Positions 17,804 to 26,752 of a stretch of DNA of 64,000 bases are shown here, piece after piece (position 1 is the first letter of the stretch; every line of letters starts with the position of its first letter). Position numbers and translations under genes: made by a program. Source of the DNA: Candidatus Saccharimonadota bacterium (GTDB lineage: Bacteria; Patescibacteriota; Saccharimonadia; Saccharimonadales; Saccharimonadaceae). Under the pieces are notes generated by a model, which saw only the letters and a list, made by a program, of their open reading frames with translations, ran no database searches and was not told where the DNA came from. Where the stretch lies: the NCBI GenBank assembly GCA_017464135.1, contig JAFUEB010000004.1, positions 143,049 through 207,048 of the forward strand, read 5' to 3'.

Positions 17804-19316
17804 AACCGACCGTCGTCACAATACCACTAATCGTAAAGGTTTCGGTTTTTGTGCCGTTTAGATATAAAGTATAGGTTTCGCCTTCTTCAAATTTTTCGGT
17901 GCCGGCCGCAATATGGTTAAAGGCCTTGAGCGACGTATGGCCAAGAACTGTTTCACCGGCTGAATTCTTGATTTCGATCTTGGTGCCGGCTTTTTGGGTT
18001 GATGTTAAGAAGATACTGACGTTATTAATCGACGATGATGTGCCGAGTGATTCAGCCATACCGCTGGCTCCAACCGCAATCACCGAGCCGCCGTTAAAGG
18101 AAATTCCAGAGCCAGAATCAAGTGCGCCGTTGCCGTTGTTGGTCGGACCATCAACTACGACTTCACCACCGTTAAAAGTGAGGAAACCGTTACTATCTAG
18201 GCCATCTCCGGCCGCGTTAACATAAATCTTGCCGCCATTGATAGTGAGCGTGCAGCTCGTGTCAGCATCAAATGGATTAGCGCCCGGGCGGTTGTTGGCC
18301 GAGGCGTCATTACCGCCACCAGCGTTCATACCATCGTCTGACGCGACGACCGATGTCTCACCACCGTTGATGGTAATCGCCTTCGCTTCTAGGCCTTCAT
18401 AGCTCTTTAAAACGCTGATTACGCCGGCATCAACGATTAATTCTTTGTCAGCATGGATACCGTCGTCTCCGGATGAAATTTCGATATTTGCGCCCATAAT
18501 ACCAACGTAGTTATTCGAATGAATGCCATCGTCTTTGGATGAGATGGTGAAGTTCCCATCATGAATCAGAATGCTATTAATTGCCTTAATACCTTTAGCA
18601 CTGGCCGTGATATTAAAGGTGCCTTGTTCGATCAAGACAAAGCCTTTACCGGCGGTGGTTTCGTTAGTTGATTTCATGCCGTCACCACCAGCTTCGATTG
18701 TAAAGGCACCGTCTACGACATAAATTGAATCCTTGCCACGAATACCATCGTCTTTGGCCGTAATGGTGTACTCGCCACCATTGAACTTTAAATCATCTTT
18801 TGAAACAATGCCGTCTTGATATTTAGCGGTAACTAAGAGTGAGCCTTCACCAATGAAAGTAAGATCAGCTTTGGAGTAGACTACGCCTTTGACATCCTCA
18901 TCAAGATTCGCGGCATAATTTTCGCCATCTTCTAGAGTGTTTTTGCCAACTAATTCAATCACTAAATCATCTGCTTCGTAGCAGACAATGGCCGGACCAT
19001 ACGGATTCTTGATTGTAACATTATCGAGGATCAGTTTCACCACGCCGTCTTTTACATTGATACTAACGAGACCATTTTCGAGCTCGCCGGTTAAATGATA
19101 GACTCCGGATTTGTTGATGGTATAACTTTCGCCTAGCGCCACGTTAGTGGTTTCGTATTTATCCCAATTAATCTTTAGATCACCATTATCAGCATTAATG
19201 GAACGTTCGATTTTATTACCATTGTCGTGCCCAACATTGATAACAATAGTCGAGATTAAGGCTGTGGCCACCATGGCACCGATAGCAAGCCACTTATAAT
19301 CGATTTTCGAGCTCAT
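17757..19316 (-). CDS. DUF4353-type carbohydrate-binding beta-helix protein
   Basis: The 519-residue protein has an N-terminal membrane segment (about 9-27) followed by a long series of short beta-helix turns with recurring KDDGIxxx and GDGxxS/GDDGIHA patterns, as in DUF4353 carbohydrate-binding proteins found beside CotH kinases. The domain is probably outside the cell. It is the last gene of a three-gene operon with DUF4956 and a VTC-domain protein; its ATG overlaps the DUF4956 stop by one base (TAATG) with GGAG upstream. The C-terminus is Gln/Asn-rich and lacks an anchor motif. The ligand is unknown. Confidence 0.85.
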   Translation of the reverse strand: MSSKIDYKWLAIGAMVATALISTIVINVGHDNGNKIERSINADNGDLKINWDKYETTNVALGESYTINKSGVYHLTGELENGLVSINVKDGVVKLILDNVTIKNPYGPAIVCYEADDLVIELVGKNTLEDGENYAANLDEDVKGVVYSKADLTFIGEGSLLVTAKYQDGIVSKDDLKFNGGEYTITAKDDGIRGKDSIYVVDGAFTIEAGGDGMKSTNETTAGKGFVLIEQGTFNITASAKGIKAINSILIHDGNFTISSKDDGIHSNNYVGIMGANIEISSGDDGIHADKELIVDAGVISVLKSYEGLEAKAITINGGETSVVASDDGMNAGGGNDASANNRPGANPFDADTSCTLTINGGKIYVNAAGDGLDSNGFLTFNGGEVVVDGPTNNGNGALDSGSGISFNGGSVIAVGASGMAESLGTSSSINNVSIFLTSTQKAGTKIEIKNSAGETVLGHTSLKAFNHIAAGTEKFEEGETYTLYLNGTKTETFTISGIVTTVGSNSGNQMPNQQMRQR

Positions 19317-19987
19317 TAAATCTCCTCATCAGCACATGGTTCAGAAAGTAAAACTTTTAGATTCATATTCTTCACGCGAATTTCGTCGAGAAAGTCTTTT
19401 TCCTTCACACCGTGTTTGATTCTGACGTCATAGGTTAGTTTGTAGAGGCTACCCATATTCATGGTCTTCATGCGGACAAGATTGTGCCTTGAAGTGTATT
19501 TCTTGAAGATTTCGTCAAAGACTTCATCATAATCCATATCTTCTGGAATTACCACTTTAAGGATTTTGTCATGGTGATCTGGCTCGAGGAATTTGGTGTA
19601 GCTAAATAGAACAATAGCGATGACGGCAATAATTGTAATTACCGTGCCAAATAGGACATGCCCCATGCCACAAGCAAGGCCAATCATCATCGCGAAGAAA
19701 ATCGCGAGTAAATCTTTCGCACGGCCTTGAAGGGAACGGAAACGAATTAGTGAAAAGGCACCGAGAATTGCAATAGAAGTGCCGAGATTGCCGTTAATCA
19801 TAATCATCACGGCCATCACGAGTAGTGGCAAAACGGCTAGCGTGATTAAGAAGCCCTTCGTCGTTTGCGAAGTCTTCATGTGCGTGAGAGCAAGCACTAG
19901 GCCAAGGCCGAGGGCAACTCCTGCTGAGATTAAGGCTGTCGTGATTTCTAATCCAGTCGTGCTGGCGTCAAATATACTGTTAAACAT
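19316..19987 (-). CDS. DUF4956 family membrane protein
   Basis: The 223-residue protein has about four membrane segments in the first 140 residues, including GAFSLIRFRS, a block typical of DUF4956, followed by a cytoplasmic domain of about 85 residues. The family regularly accompanies VTC-domain proteins and CotH-type genes; its function is not established. AAAGGAG lies 4 nt before the ATG, and the start overlaps the end of the VTC gene by 8 nt. It may be the membrane partner of the polyphosphate-polymerase-like protein. Confidence 0.85.
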   Translation of the reverse strand: MFNSIFDASTTGLEITTALISAGVALGLGLVLALTHMKTSQTTKGFLITLAVLPLLVMAVMIMINGNLGTSIAILGAFSLIRFRSLQGRAKDLLAIFFAMMIGLACGMGHVLFGTVITIIAVIAIVLFSYTKFLEPDHHDKILKVVIPEDMDYDEVFDEIFKKYTSRHNLVRMKTMNMGSLYKLTYDVRIKHGVKEKDFLDEIRVKNMNLKVLLSEPCADEEI

Positions 19988-20702
19988 TTTGCTCCTTTCT
20001 TAATATTCCGTATACTTTACCGATTTTAGAAAAACGCTGTGGGTAAGCATGTTCTTTCGAGAGTGCGTGAACGAGCCACATTGGATAACTCCCTTGGGCT
20101 TTAATTTCCATAATCAGCTCGCCCCGTTTTAAAGCTGATTTATCTTTCTTATTCTTCGTAAATTTTAAGTTGCGGTTGCGATATTTCAGGCTCGAGTCAA
20201 AGGTAATCCGTAGATTATTTTCGCCTTTGTAACTTTCGCGATTGTAATAGACTAAGATCTTTGGTTTTAAATTATATTGTTTAATAAAATAGTCTATTTC
20301 GCGGGCGATTTGCATGTCGGTGGGAGTTTCAACTTTCCGCCCAGCAATCTCGACGAAATCAGCTTTCTTCTTAATAAAGTCATTGTAGTCTTTATGCGTC
20401 ACAAGTACGCGGCGTTTATAGCCAACATTGTAGTCCTTACCAAGTAGTTTGGTCTTGATTTCGAAAAAGGCTTTACTGTAGCCATAATATGAACGCACGC
20501 GCAGCTTTTCTTTAAAGACTGGATGATCGATGGATTGGATAATGAAATCGTAGTTGTCGTTGTCAAAATAAATATTAAATACACCGGACTTGTGGAACTT
20601 ATCCTTCTTCATATTCTTCTTAATGACCTTTAGGAGTTCCTTTTTCTGTGCGGATGTAATTAAATATTTCTTTTCAACTCGATCAAATGTTTTTTCATCC
20701 AT
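19980..20702 (-). CDS. VTC-domain protein (polyphosphate polymerase-like)
   Basis: The 240-residue soluble protein has the triphosphate-tunnel features of the VTC domain: RVEKKYLIT at the N-terminus, KLRVRSYY, FEIKTK, YKRR, VYYNRES, LRITFD and IMEIKAQGSYP. In yeast Vtc4 this domain makes polyphosphate from ATP. Bacterial homologues next to DUF4956 are often annotated as polyphosphate polymerases, but few have been tested. It heads the operon. The 92-bp region to the divergent response regulator contains an inverted repeat. The promoter is uncertain: a TAATAT box ends about 10 nt before the ATG. Confidence 0.86.
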   Translation of the reverse strand: MDEKTFDRVEKKYLITSAQKKELLKVIKKNMKKDKFHKSGVFNIYFDNDNYDFIIQSIDHPVFKEKLRVRSYYGYSKAFFEIKTKLLGKDYNVGYKRRVLVTHKDYNDFIKKKADFVEIAGRKVETPTDMQIAREIDYFIKQYNLKPKILVYYNRESYKGENNLRITFDSSLKYRNRNLKFTKNKKDKSALKRGELIMEIKAQGSYPMWLVHALSKEHAYPQRFSKIGKVYGILRKEQNV

Positions 20703-20724
20703 ACTCTCTCTATATTAAACCACG

Positions 20725-20763
20725 AAACTTAAAATATTTTTAAATATTAAAAATTTTAAGTTT
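20725..20763. repeat. Inverted repeat between the VTC operon and the two-component system
   Basis: AAACTTAAAAT (20725-20735) and ATTTTAAGTTT (20753-20763) are exact reverse complements with a 17-nt AT-rich centre. It lies between two divergent operons and could be an operator. Confidence 0.7.
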
Positions 20764-20771
20764 TCCAAATT

Positions 20772-20783
20772 AGCACATGTGCT
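20772..20783. repeat. 12-bp palindrome AGCACATGTGCT over the response regulator promoter
   Basis: The palindrome is perfect and its right half forms the TGTGC extension of the -10 box. It may bind a regulator or may reflect promoter sequence preference. Confidence 0.6.
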
Positions 20784-20788
20784 ATGAT
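20780..20788 (+). promoter_or_regulatory. Extended -10 promoter of the two-component system (leaderless)
   Basis: TGTGC-TATGAT ends 6 nt before ATG 20795. An in-frame ATG at 20777 would include the box as MCYD and was rejected. Confidence 0.65.
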
Positions 20789-20794
20789 GAAACT

Positions 20795-21466
20795 ATGAGA
20801 ATACTATATGTTGAAGACGAAAAGTTCTTGGCGGAAGCCGTAATTCATTTATTAAAGAAAGAAAAAATCATGGTCGACTGGGCTGCGGATGGCGAAGAAG
20901 GTCTGAGCCTCGCTCTGAAGCCTAACTACGACTGTATCGTGCTAGACATTATGCTGCCAAAGATGTCTGGGCTCGATATTTTAAAGATTGTGAGAGCGCG
21001 GGGAATTAAAACTCCAATCATTATGTTATCTGCATTAAATGAAGTCGAGGATAAGATTCGTGGGCTAGAAGATGGCGCCGACGATTATCTCGCCAAGCCA
21101 TTTAAGACGGCAGAATTAATTGCGCGTATCAATGCTTTGACGCGTCGTCCGCCACTAGTGGAGCAGAAGGAAATCACATTTGGGGATTTGACTTTTGATC
21201 CGGCGAATCGTACGTTAAATGACGTGCCTCTCACCGACAAGGAAGCGGAGATTTTCTTAATGCTCGTGAAGAGTCCGGATGCTGCCGTTACGAAAGCACA
21301 GATTCTCGCACATGTTTGGGGCGCGGAATCGGAGCTTGAAGAAAACTATGTTGAAGTCTATATGAGTTATTTACGTAAAAAGATGAAAGGTCTAAAATCG
21401 AAAGTGTCGATTAAGACAATTCGTAACCTTGGGTATAAATTAGATGTTCAAAAAGCTTCGAAATAG
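20795..21466 (+). CDS. OmpR/PhoB-family response regulator
   Basis: The 223-residue protein has a receiver domain (acidic pair in VEDE, phosphoacceptor Asp51 in VLDIMLPK, and Lys in LAKPF) and a winged-helix DNA-binding domain (about 130-220) ending in IRNLGYKLD. It is phosphorylated by the kinase encoded next, whose start overlaps by 23 nt. The ABC transporter gene downstream is a likely target. The start was chosen by the leaderless promoter rule. Confidence 0.95.
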   Translation: MRILYVEDEKFLAEAVIHLLKKEKIMVDWAADGEEGLSLALKPNYDCIVLDIMLPKMSGLDILKIVRARGIKTPIIMLSALNEVEDKIRGLEDGADDYLAKPFKTAELIARINALTRRPPLVEQKEITFGDLTFDPANRTLNDVPLTDKEAEIFLMLVKSPDAAVTKAQILAHVWGAESELEENYVEVYMSYLRKKMKGLKSKVSIKTIRNLGYKLDVQKASK

Positions 21467-22358
21467 ATTAATCTTAATTAACTTCGGCATCTCAACGGTA
21501 GTCATTTTGATTACTTTTACGGCGATTTATATTACTTCGACGCGTTCAGCCGACATGCGGCCACCGATGATGGAAGTAAGTGTCGATTCGGAAGCTAGCA
21601 AATTATTTGATGCTTGGATTCGAAGCGAACGCGAGGAGGCGGCTAGGAATCTGTTGCTATCGCTCATTGTTTCCGGTATCGGAATTGAACTCGCCGTAGT
21701 ATTTATTTCATATTATCTTGCCGAGGAGGCGATTAAGCCAGTACGGGAAGCCTACGAATCGCAAAAGGTCTTTATCGCCAACGCTTCGCACGAGATTAAG
21801 ACACCACTTGCCGCGATTTCGGCGAATCTTGAAGCCGCTGACATTAAGAATAACCACTGGATTGATAACGTCGCGATGGAAACCGAGAAGCTAACCGCCC
21901 TTAATTCGGAGCTTCTGACGCTCGCACGAACCGATTTGATAAACACTGTGACTAGTGAAGAAGTAAATGTGAAGGAGTTGGTCGAGAAACAGCTCAAAAG
22001 TTTTGAGCCAAGAATGAATGATATTAAGTTCAGAAAGGAGCTTAATGTTTCCGATAAAGCCAAAGTGAATGCAAGCGATTTTTCGCAACTGCTTGGTATT
22101 CTGATGGATAATGCGATTAAATATTCTGACAAGAAGATTACTCTGACGCTCGAGGACCACGTATTAAAAGTCACGAACGATGGCGCGACAATTAGTAAGG
22201 ATGCACTCCCACACGTTTTTGATCGTTTTTACCAGTCGGATAAGAACTCCGAAGGGGTAGGGCTCGGACTTTCGATTGCCAAATCTCTGGCTGATCGCAA
22301 CCATTGGAATCTAAGCGTGAAATCGAATAGTAATACCACATTTACGCTGAATTTCTAG
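21444..22358 (+). CDS. Sensor histidine kinase
   Basis: The 304-residue protein has two membrane segments (about 10-30 and 70-92) with a short extracytoplasmic loop, a HisKA domain with phosphoacceptor His116 in NASHEIKTPLAA, and an ATPase domain with the N box (MDNAIKYSD) and GVGLGLSIAK. With so small a loop it probably senses the membrane or an associated transporter, like kinases that govern peptide-resistance ABC systems. It forms an operon with the response regulator. Confidence 0.94.
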   Translation: MFKKLRNRLILINFGISTVVILITFTAIYITSTRSADMRPPMMEVSVDSEASKLFDAWIRSEREEAARNLLLSLIVSGIGIELAVVFISYYLAEEAIKPVREAYESQKVFIANASHEIKTPLAAISANLEAADIKNNHWIDNVAMETEKLTALNSELLTLARTDLINTVTSEEVNVKELVEKQLKSFEPRMNDIKFRKELNVSDKAKVNASDFSQLLGILMDNAIKYSDKKITLTLEDHVLKVTNDGATISKDALPHVFDRFYQSDKNSEGVGLGLSIAKSLADRNHWNLSVKSNSNTTFTLNF

Positions 22359-22380
22359 CATTCTACTCCCATTCTTTTTA

Positions 22381-22389
22381 TGCTAAAAT
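22381..22389 (+). promoter_or_regulatory. Extended -10 promoter of the ABC transporter gene (leaderless)
   Basis: TATGC-TAAAAT ends 8 nt before ATG 22398, in the short gap after the kinase gene. Confidence 0.65.
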
Positions 22390-22397
22390 AATTATGT

Positions 22398-25300
22398 ATG
22401 CTAGAGCTTAGGAGTGTGACGAAAGTCTACGAGACTGGTGGTATTAAGCGCACCGTTCTTGATGGTGTTGATCTAAATTTTCGTACATCCGAATTTGCCG
22501 CTATTCTAGGTCCGTCAGGCTCCGGCAAAACGACGCTTCTTAATATTATTGGTGGACTCGATCATTACACTTCTGGTGATTTAATTATCAACGAGAAGAG
22601 TACAAAAAAGTTTAAAGATAAGGACTGGGATAGTTATCGCAATCATCGCATTGGTTTTGTTTTTCAAAGTTACAATTTGATTCCGCACCAGACGGTTCTA
22701 CAAAACGTCCGTCTCGCGCTCACTCTTTCTGGCATTTCGAAACGTGATTCAATTATTCGTGCGAAAAAGGCCTTAAAAGATGTCGGTCTCGCCGATCACA
22801 TCGATAAACGCCCAAGCCAGCTTTCTGGTGGGCAGATGCAACGTGTCGCAATCGCACGTGCACTAGTTAATAATCCTGATATTTTACTCGCCGATGAGCC
22901 GACCGGTGCACTCGATTCCGAAACAAGCCTCCAAATCATGGAGCTTCTAAAAGAGATTGCCAAAGACAAACTCGTAATCATGGTGACGCACAACCCGGAG
23001 CTTGCCGATAAGTACGCTACCAGAATTATTAAGTTGAAAGACGGTAAAATAACCGCTGATTCGTCCAGCTATGATGGTAGTGTAAAAACCGATCTTGATG
23101 AAATTAAAGCCGGCAGCAAGAGCAAGAAAACTAAAATGTCATTCTTCACGGCTTTGTCATTATCTTTAAAGAATCTACTAACGAAGAAGGCCCGTACAAT
23201 TCTGGTCGCTTTTGCAGGCTCAATCGACATCATCGGGATTGCTTTAATCTCGGCTGTTTCAACTGGTTTTCAAAATTACATTGATTATATTGAAGAAAAC
23301 ACTTTAACTTCATATCCTTTGATTCTTTCAAAGGAGTCTGCCGATATTACCGGAATGCTCCTAAGTCTAACCGGCAATGTCAGCAATAACCTAGAGGGTG
23401 ATTTCGTAAATGAGAACCGACTACTAACTTCGATGCTCGGAAGCGTTTCGTCGAATGATTTGAAAGCCTTTCAAGAACATATGGACAGACATAGCAACGA
23501 AATTAAAGATGATATTAAAGTCGTTAATTATACCTATAATGTTGATCCACCAATTTACACAATCGATGCGACGAAAAAGGTGGCTAAGCTAAATCCAAAT
23601 TCTTTGTTTGAATCATTCTATGGTGGTAGTAACATTACGAGTTCTTATTCAAATCTAACGTCCGTATTCGAACAGTATGATATTAAAGTTTTGCAGGACA
23701 CCACAAAGGTATTAACCGGTCGCTTCCCGGAGAAATACAACGAAATGGCATTAATTCTATCGGACCCGCACGCGATTTCCGATTTGCTCGCCTATTCACT
23801 TGGCTATCATGATACCAGTGAGTTATCTAAACTTATCACCAATGTAATGAGCGGGGAAAGCGTCGAGATTGAAGGGGAACCGCTTAAGCTGTCCTACGAC
23901 GATCTGATGAGCAAAGAATATAAATTAATCTATCCTTATGATTTATATAAATATAATCCAAAGTATGAAGTCTATGAGGATATGAGTGAAAATGAGGAAT
24001 TCGTAACTAAATTATATGAAAATGCGGAGCCACTCAAAATTGTTGGCATTCTGACACCAAAGGACAATGTGTCGCTCGCAAATAGTGGCGTTGCATATCT
24101 ACCTAGCCTCGTTGAAAAAATCATCGAAAAAGCTAGTGTTTCCGATATCGTAAAAAAACAGATTGCAAAACCAACCATTGATGTGTTCTCAAATACCAAA
24201 TTCGGCGAAAAGAAGAATGATTATAATTTCCAATTTTCGGACTTGGTGTCGGTCGATTCAAATAAGTTGGCGCAGGCATTCAACATTAAGATTGATCAAA
24301 ATATGGTAGCCGCTAAAACAATGGATTATATGAACCAAATCTCCGACTCAATTGATGCTGATATTCGGCCGATTCGCAAAGAATTGTCGGATAAGCTAAC
24401 TGAACTAGCGCCAGAAATGATGACCTATATTGGCACTAAAGCAATGGAGCCGGATTATGATCCGACTAAGGTGCCAGATTATATTGACGAATTTGTCGCG
24501 ACAAAAGATTTTTCAGAATTCGAAACTAAGTATCTCATTCCAAAAGACAGATTCGCATTGGCCTACTCTGGAATGCTGAAACTTACTATCACAGGGAACC
24601 AAGACGACCTTCTGAACAAAACACTTGATGAATTTGCAATTGCGATTCTAGAAGTTCGAATGAAATCAGACATCTTAACGAAAGTTGGAGGTTTATCGTC
24701 GTATCTAACTAGTAGTTTTGCCAATGCGTTTTCAGTGGATGAATCGGCAATTATCGGTGCATTTAAGCTTAATTTTACGGAAGATGAGCTTGCGAGAGTA
24801 GTAACCGCAATGTTCACAAAAACCGAGTCAACATACGAAGCTAATCTTTCGGCGATGGGCTATCAAAAGCTTGATGAGCCAACCTATATGCAGTTTTACT
24901 TTAATAGCTTTGAAGGCAAGAACCATTTTGTTGAATTCCTAGATAGCTATAATGAAACCTTTAAATCGATGGGGCAGGATGAAAAAGAGATTAAATATAC
25001 CGATATTACGGGCGTACTAATGTCGAGCGTAAAAACGATTGTGGACGCCGTTTCTTATGTACTAATAGCCTTTGTTTCAATCTCTCTAGTAGTTAGCTCT
25101 ATTATGATTGGCGTTATTACTTACATTTCCGTATACGAACGTACGAAAGAAATTGGTATTTTGCGCGCAATTGGCGCTAGTAAACGCAATATCTCAAATA
25201 TCTTTAACGCAGAGACCTTTATTATTGGCTTCTTGTCTGGAATATTTGGAGTCGGCATTTCTTATCTATTAATCCCTATTATCAATGCCGTACTACATCA

Positions 25301-25454
25301 CTTCACTGGTGATATCCCACTATCGGCTGCACTAGCTCCAACTACGGCTGTAAGCTTGATTGTTCTTAGTATTATTCTTACCTTAATTGGTGGTCTCATT
25401 CCGGCTCGCTCGGCTTCAAAGAAGGATCCAGTCGAAGCGTTGAGAAGCGAATAA
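22398..25454 (+). CDS. Fused ABC transporter ATPase and FtsX-type permease (MacB-like)
   Basis: The 1018-residue protein joins an ABC ATPase (Walker [10 protein letters not shown], signature LSGGQMQR, Walker B ILLADEP, all within about the first 225 residues) to an FtsX-type permease with one membrane segment near 268-290, a very long extracytoplasmic domain (about 295-860) and three C-terminal segments; [19 protein letters not shown] is the FtsX coupling block. Such mechanotransmission transporters export peptides or lipoproteins, or act on the wall. It follows the two-component genes, as in antimicrobial-peptide detoxification modules, but has its own leaderless promoter. Confidence 0.92.
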   Translation: MLELRSVTKVYETGGIKRTVLDGVDLNFRTSEFAAILGPSGSGKTTLLNIIGGLDHYTSGDLIINEKSTKKFKDKDWDSYRNHRIGFVFQSYNLIPHQTVLQNVRLALTLSGISKRDSIIRAKKALKDVGLADHIDKRPSQLSGGQMQRVAIARALVNNPDILLADEPTGALDSETSLQIMELLKEIAKDKLVIMVTHNPELADKYATRIIKLKDGKITADSSSYDGSVKTDLDEIKAGSKSKKTKMSFFTALSLSLKNLLTKKARTILVAFAGSIDIIGIALISAVSTGFQNYIDYIEENTLTSYPLILSKESADITGMLLSLTGNVSNNLEGDFVNENRLLTSMLGSVSSNDLKAFQEHMDRHSNEIKDDIKVVNYTYNVDPPIYTIDATKKVAKLNPNSLFESFYGGSNITSSYSNLTSVFEQYDIKVLQDTTKVLTGRFPEKYNEMALILSDPHAISDLLAYSLGYHDTSELSKLITNVMSGESVEIEGEPLKLSYDDLMSKEYKLIYPYDLYKYNPKYEVYEDMSENEEFVTKLYENAEPLKIVGILTPKDNVSLANSGVAYLPSLVEKIIEKASVSDIVKKQIAKPTIDVFSNTKFGEKKNDYNFQFSDLVSVDSNKLAQAFNIKIDQNMVAAKTMDYMNQISDSIDADIRPIRKELSDKLTELAPEMMTYIGTKAMEPDYDPTKVPDYIDEFVATKDFSEFETKYLIPKDRFALAYSGMLKLTITGNQDDLLNKTLDEFAIAILEVRMKSDILTKVGGLSSYLTSSFANAFSVDESAIIGAFKLNFTEDELARVVTAMFTKTESTYEANLSAMGYQKLDEPTYMQFYFNSFEGKNHFVEFLDSYNETFKSMGQDEKEIKYTDITGVLMSSVKTIVDAVSYVLIAFVSISLVVSSIMIGVITYISVYERTKEIGILRAIGASKRNISNIFNAETFIIGFLSGIFGVGISYLLIPIINAVLHHFTGDIPLSAALAPTTAVSLIVLSIILTLIGGLIPARSASKKDPVEALRSE

Positions 25455-25494
25455 AAGCATATATAATATATATGTAGTTTTTTCTGGGTTTTTG

Positions 25495-25503
25495 TGGTAT
25501 AAT
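25495..25503 (+). promoter_or_regulatory. Extended -10 promoter of tRNA-Gln
   Basis: TGTGG-TATAAT ends 13 nt before the mature tRNA 5' end. Confidence 0.65.
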
Positions 25504-25516
25504 ATATCTATCCTGA

Positions 25517-25591
25517 TGGGGATTCGCCAAGTGGTAAGGCAGTGGGTTCTGGTCCCACCATTCGGGGGTTCGAATCCCTCATCCCCAGCCA
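25517..25591 (+). tRNA. tRNA-Gln (anticodon CTG)
   Basis: The acceptor TGGGGAT pairs with ATCCCCA. The anticodon stem GTGGG/CCCAC encloses TTCTGGT, giving anticodon CTG. The T arm GGGGG TTCGAAT CCCTC is regular, and CCA is encoded at the 3' end. Confidence 0.95.
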
Positions 25592-25603
25592 CGAATCAAA
25601 TGT

Positions 25604-25636
25604 GGACATTTTGTAGAATGAAATGTCCTATTTTTT
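25604..25636 (+). terminator. Intrinsic terminator after tRNA-Gln
   Basis: GGACATTT and AAATGTCC pair exactly around a 9-nt loop, followed by TATTTTTT. Confidence 0.85.
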
Positions 25637-25783
25637 ATCTGTTATTTTTATTTTTCATAACTTTTTAGATAAAAACTTATTATTTGGATATTTCGGAATT
25701 TTGGTGCCAAATGCCACGCTATTTGTGATATTTTGTAAAACGTGTTACATTATTACACTTTTTAACGATAAATCACAATATAA

Positions 25784-25789
25784 TATAAT
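25784..25789 (+). promoter_or_regulatory. -10 promoter of the HTH regulator gene (leaderless)
   Basis: Two overlapping TATAAT boxes (25779-25784 and 25784-25789) lie upstream; the nearer ends 8 nt before ATG 25798. No Shine-Dalgarno is seen. Confidence 0.5.
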
Positions 25790-25797
25790 ACAATTAG

Positions 25798-26343
25798 ATG
25801 AACTTTTTTCTGCGCAACAATGAAACGGATTTTACTAGGTGGTATCGGCATATTGTTCCATATGTTCTTGTGCAATTGAAAGTATATGAGGGTGATACGG
25901 TTAGACTGATTCTTCATGATGATGAATATCACGAGCTCCTTATCGTTAAAGATCAGCTTGCGACTATGAGGGAACTATTAGATGCCGAGCATCTCGATTT
26001 CTTTGAGGAAAGCATTTTGAAGAAAAATCTCCCAGCATGGGGAGATAAAGAAAACTGGAAGTTATATGATGATATATTCGTTTGTTGGCAGAAAGTATGT
26101 TTTCCTGAAGGCAAGAGTAGAGTAAAGGATCTAAATGCCGTTATTCTCGGCGGTGAGCTTAAGAGATTAAGAATTATAAGGGGGATGAATGTTAAACAGG
26201 CTGCAGAGATAATTGGCATATCACCGAAAGCTTTATATGCCTACGAAGAAGGTACGAGAGAAATGAGAGCCAGCGTGCTTTACAAACTTTGCCAAATATA
26301 TAAAACGACCGTCAATGAAGTTGTGGACTCTTTGAATCCGTGA
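25798..26343 (+). CDS. XRE-type helix-turn-helix regulator with novel N-terminal domain
   Basis: In the 181-residue protein residues 118-178 form an XRE-type HTH (LGGELKRLRIIRGMNVKQAA, then EIIGISPKALYAYEEGTREM). The first 115 residues are acidic and Trp/Phe-containing with no family I recognise. It is a DNA-binding protein, possibly a repressor of nearby genes. It is the first gene after tRNA-Gln, and a small acidic protein and a FISUMP exoprotein follow. It ends with a UGA stop. Confidence 0.75.
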   Translation: MNFFLRNNETDFTRWYRHIVPYVLVQLKVYEGDTVRLILHDDEYHELLIVKDQLATMRELLDAEHLDFFEESILKKNLPAWGDKENWKLYDDIFVCWQKVCFPEGKSRVKDLNAVILGGELKRLRIIRGMNVKQAAEIIGISPKALYAYEEGTREMRASVLYKLCQIYKTTVNEVVDSLNP

Positions 26344-26473
26344 AGCGACCCAAATGCGATAAACAGGATGTTTTGTCTGATTCCGTGGCATACCCGGGAT
26401 CACTGGAGGTTTTTTCAGTAGTTCTTGCTAGCATACCATTATTCTTCAAAAAAGACATCCGTTTTGGTACGGG

Positions 26474-26665
26474 ATGGACGATAAAACGTGGGACGAGGTA
26501 TTCGGAATGTTCTGCTTTGGATTCCAGGAAGCTTTAAAGCGGTGGGCTAAAAAAGATTTCGACGAGGACGAAACGAATGAAGTATTCCAGCGCTTGAAAG
26601 CTTGGATTGCGGCGGGAGATGGATACCGGTGCGTATTGCACCATGAATGGGAGGAGGAAGAATAG
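26474..26665 (+). CDS. Small acidic hypothetical protein
   Basis: The 63-residue protein (ATG 26474) is rich in Asp, Glu and Trp, with a helical WDEVFGMFCFGFQEALKRW start and an acidic EWEEEE end. No known family, signal peptide or membrane segment is seen and no strong ribosome binding site precedes it. The balanced composition and clean end favour a real gene, but evidence is limited. It lies between the HTH regulator and the FISUMP gene. The rest of 26344-26752 shows no other convincing gene. Confidence 0.45.
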   Translation: MDDKTWDEVFGMFCFGFQEALKRWAKKDFDEDETNEVFQRLKAWIAAGDGYRCVLHHEWEEEE

Positions 26666-26737
26666 ATTTCCAGAGATGAAAATAGTTATTTAATGACTTG
26701 AGGGAATACCAACCATTGTATTTGTTCTACTATATAG

Positions 26738-26743
26738 TAAAAT
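26738..26743 (+). promoter_or_regulatory. Promoter of the second FISUMP gene
   Basis: TAAAAT ends 9 nt before ATG 26753; TTGTAT (26716-26721) lies 16 bp upstream as a possible -35. No Shine-Dalgarno precedes the ATG. Confidence 0.55.
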
Positions 26744-26752
26744 ATAAGCAGA

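Noticed and set aside
25798..26343. Genetic code change (UGA read as an amino acid)
   Set aside because: UGA ends this gene and the kinase gene at 12002-12004 at sensible positions, and no conserved protein contains in-frame UGA.
26340..26537. A 65-codon frame starting at GTG overlapping the stop of the HTH regulator
   Set aside because: Composition is unlike a typical protein, it overlaps the better-supported small acidic gene, and no ribosome binding site stands out. The GTGA overlap alone is weak evidence.
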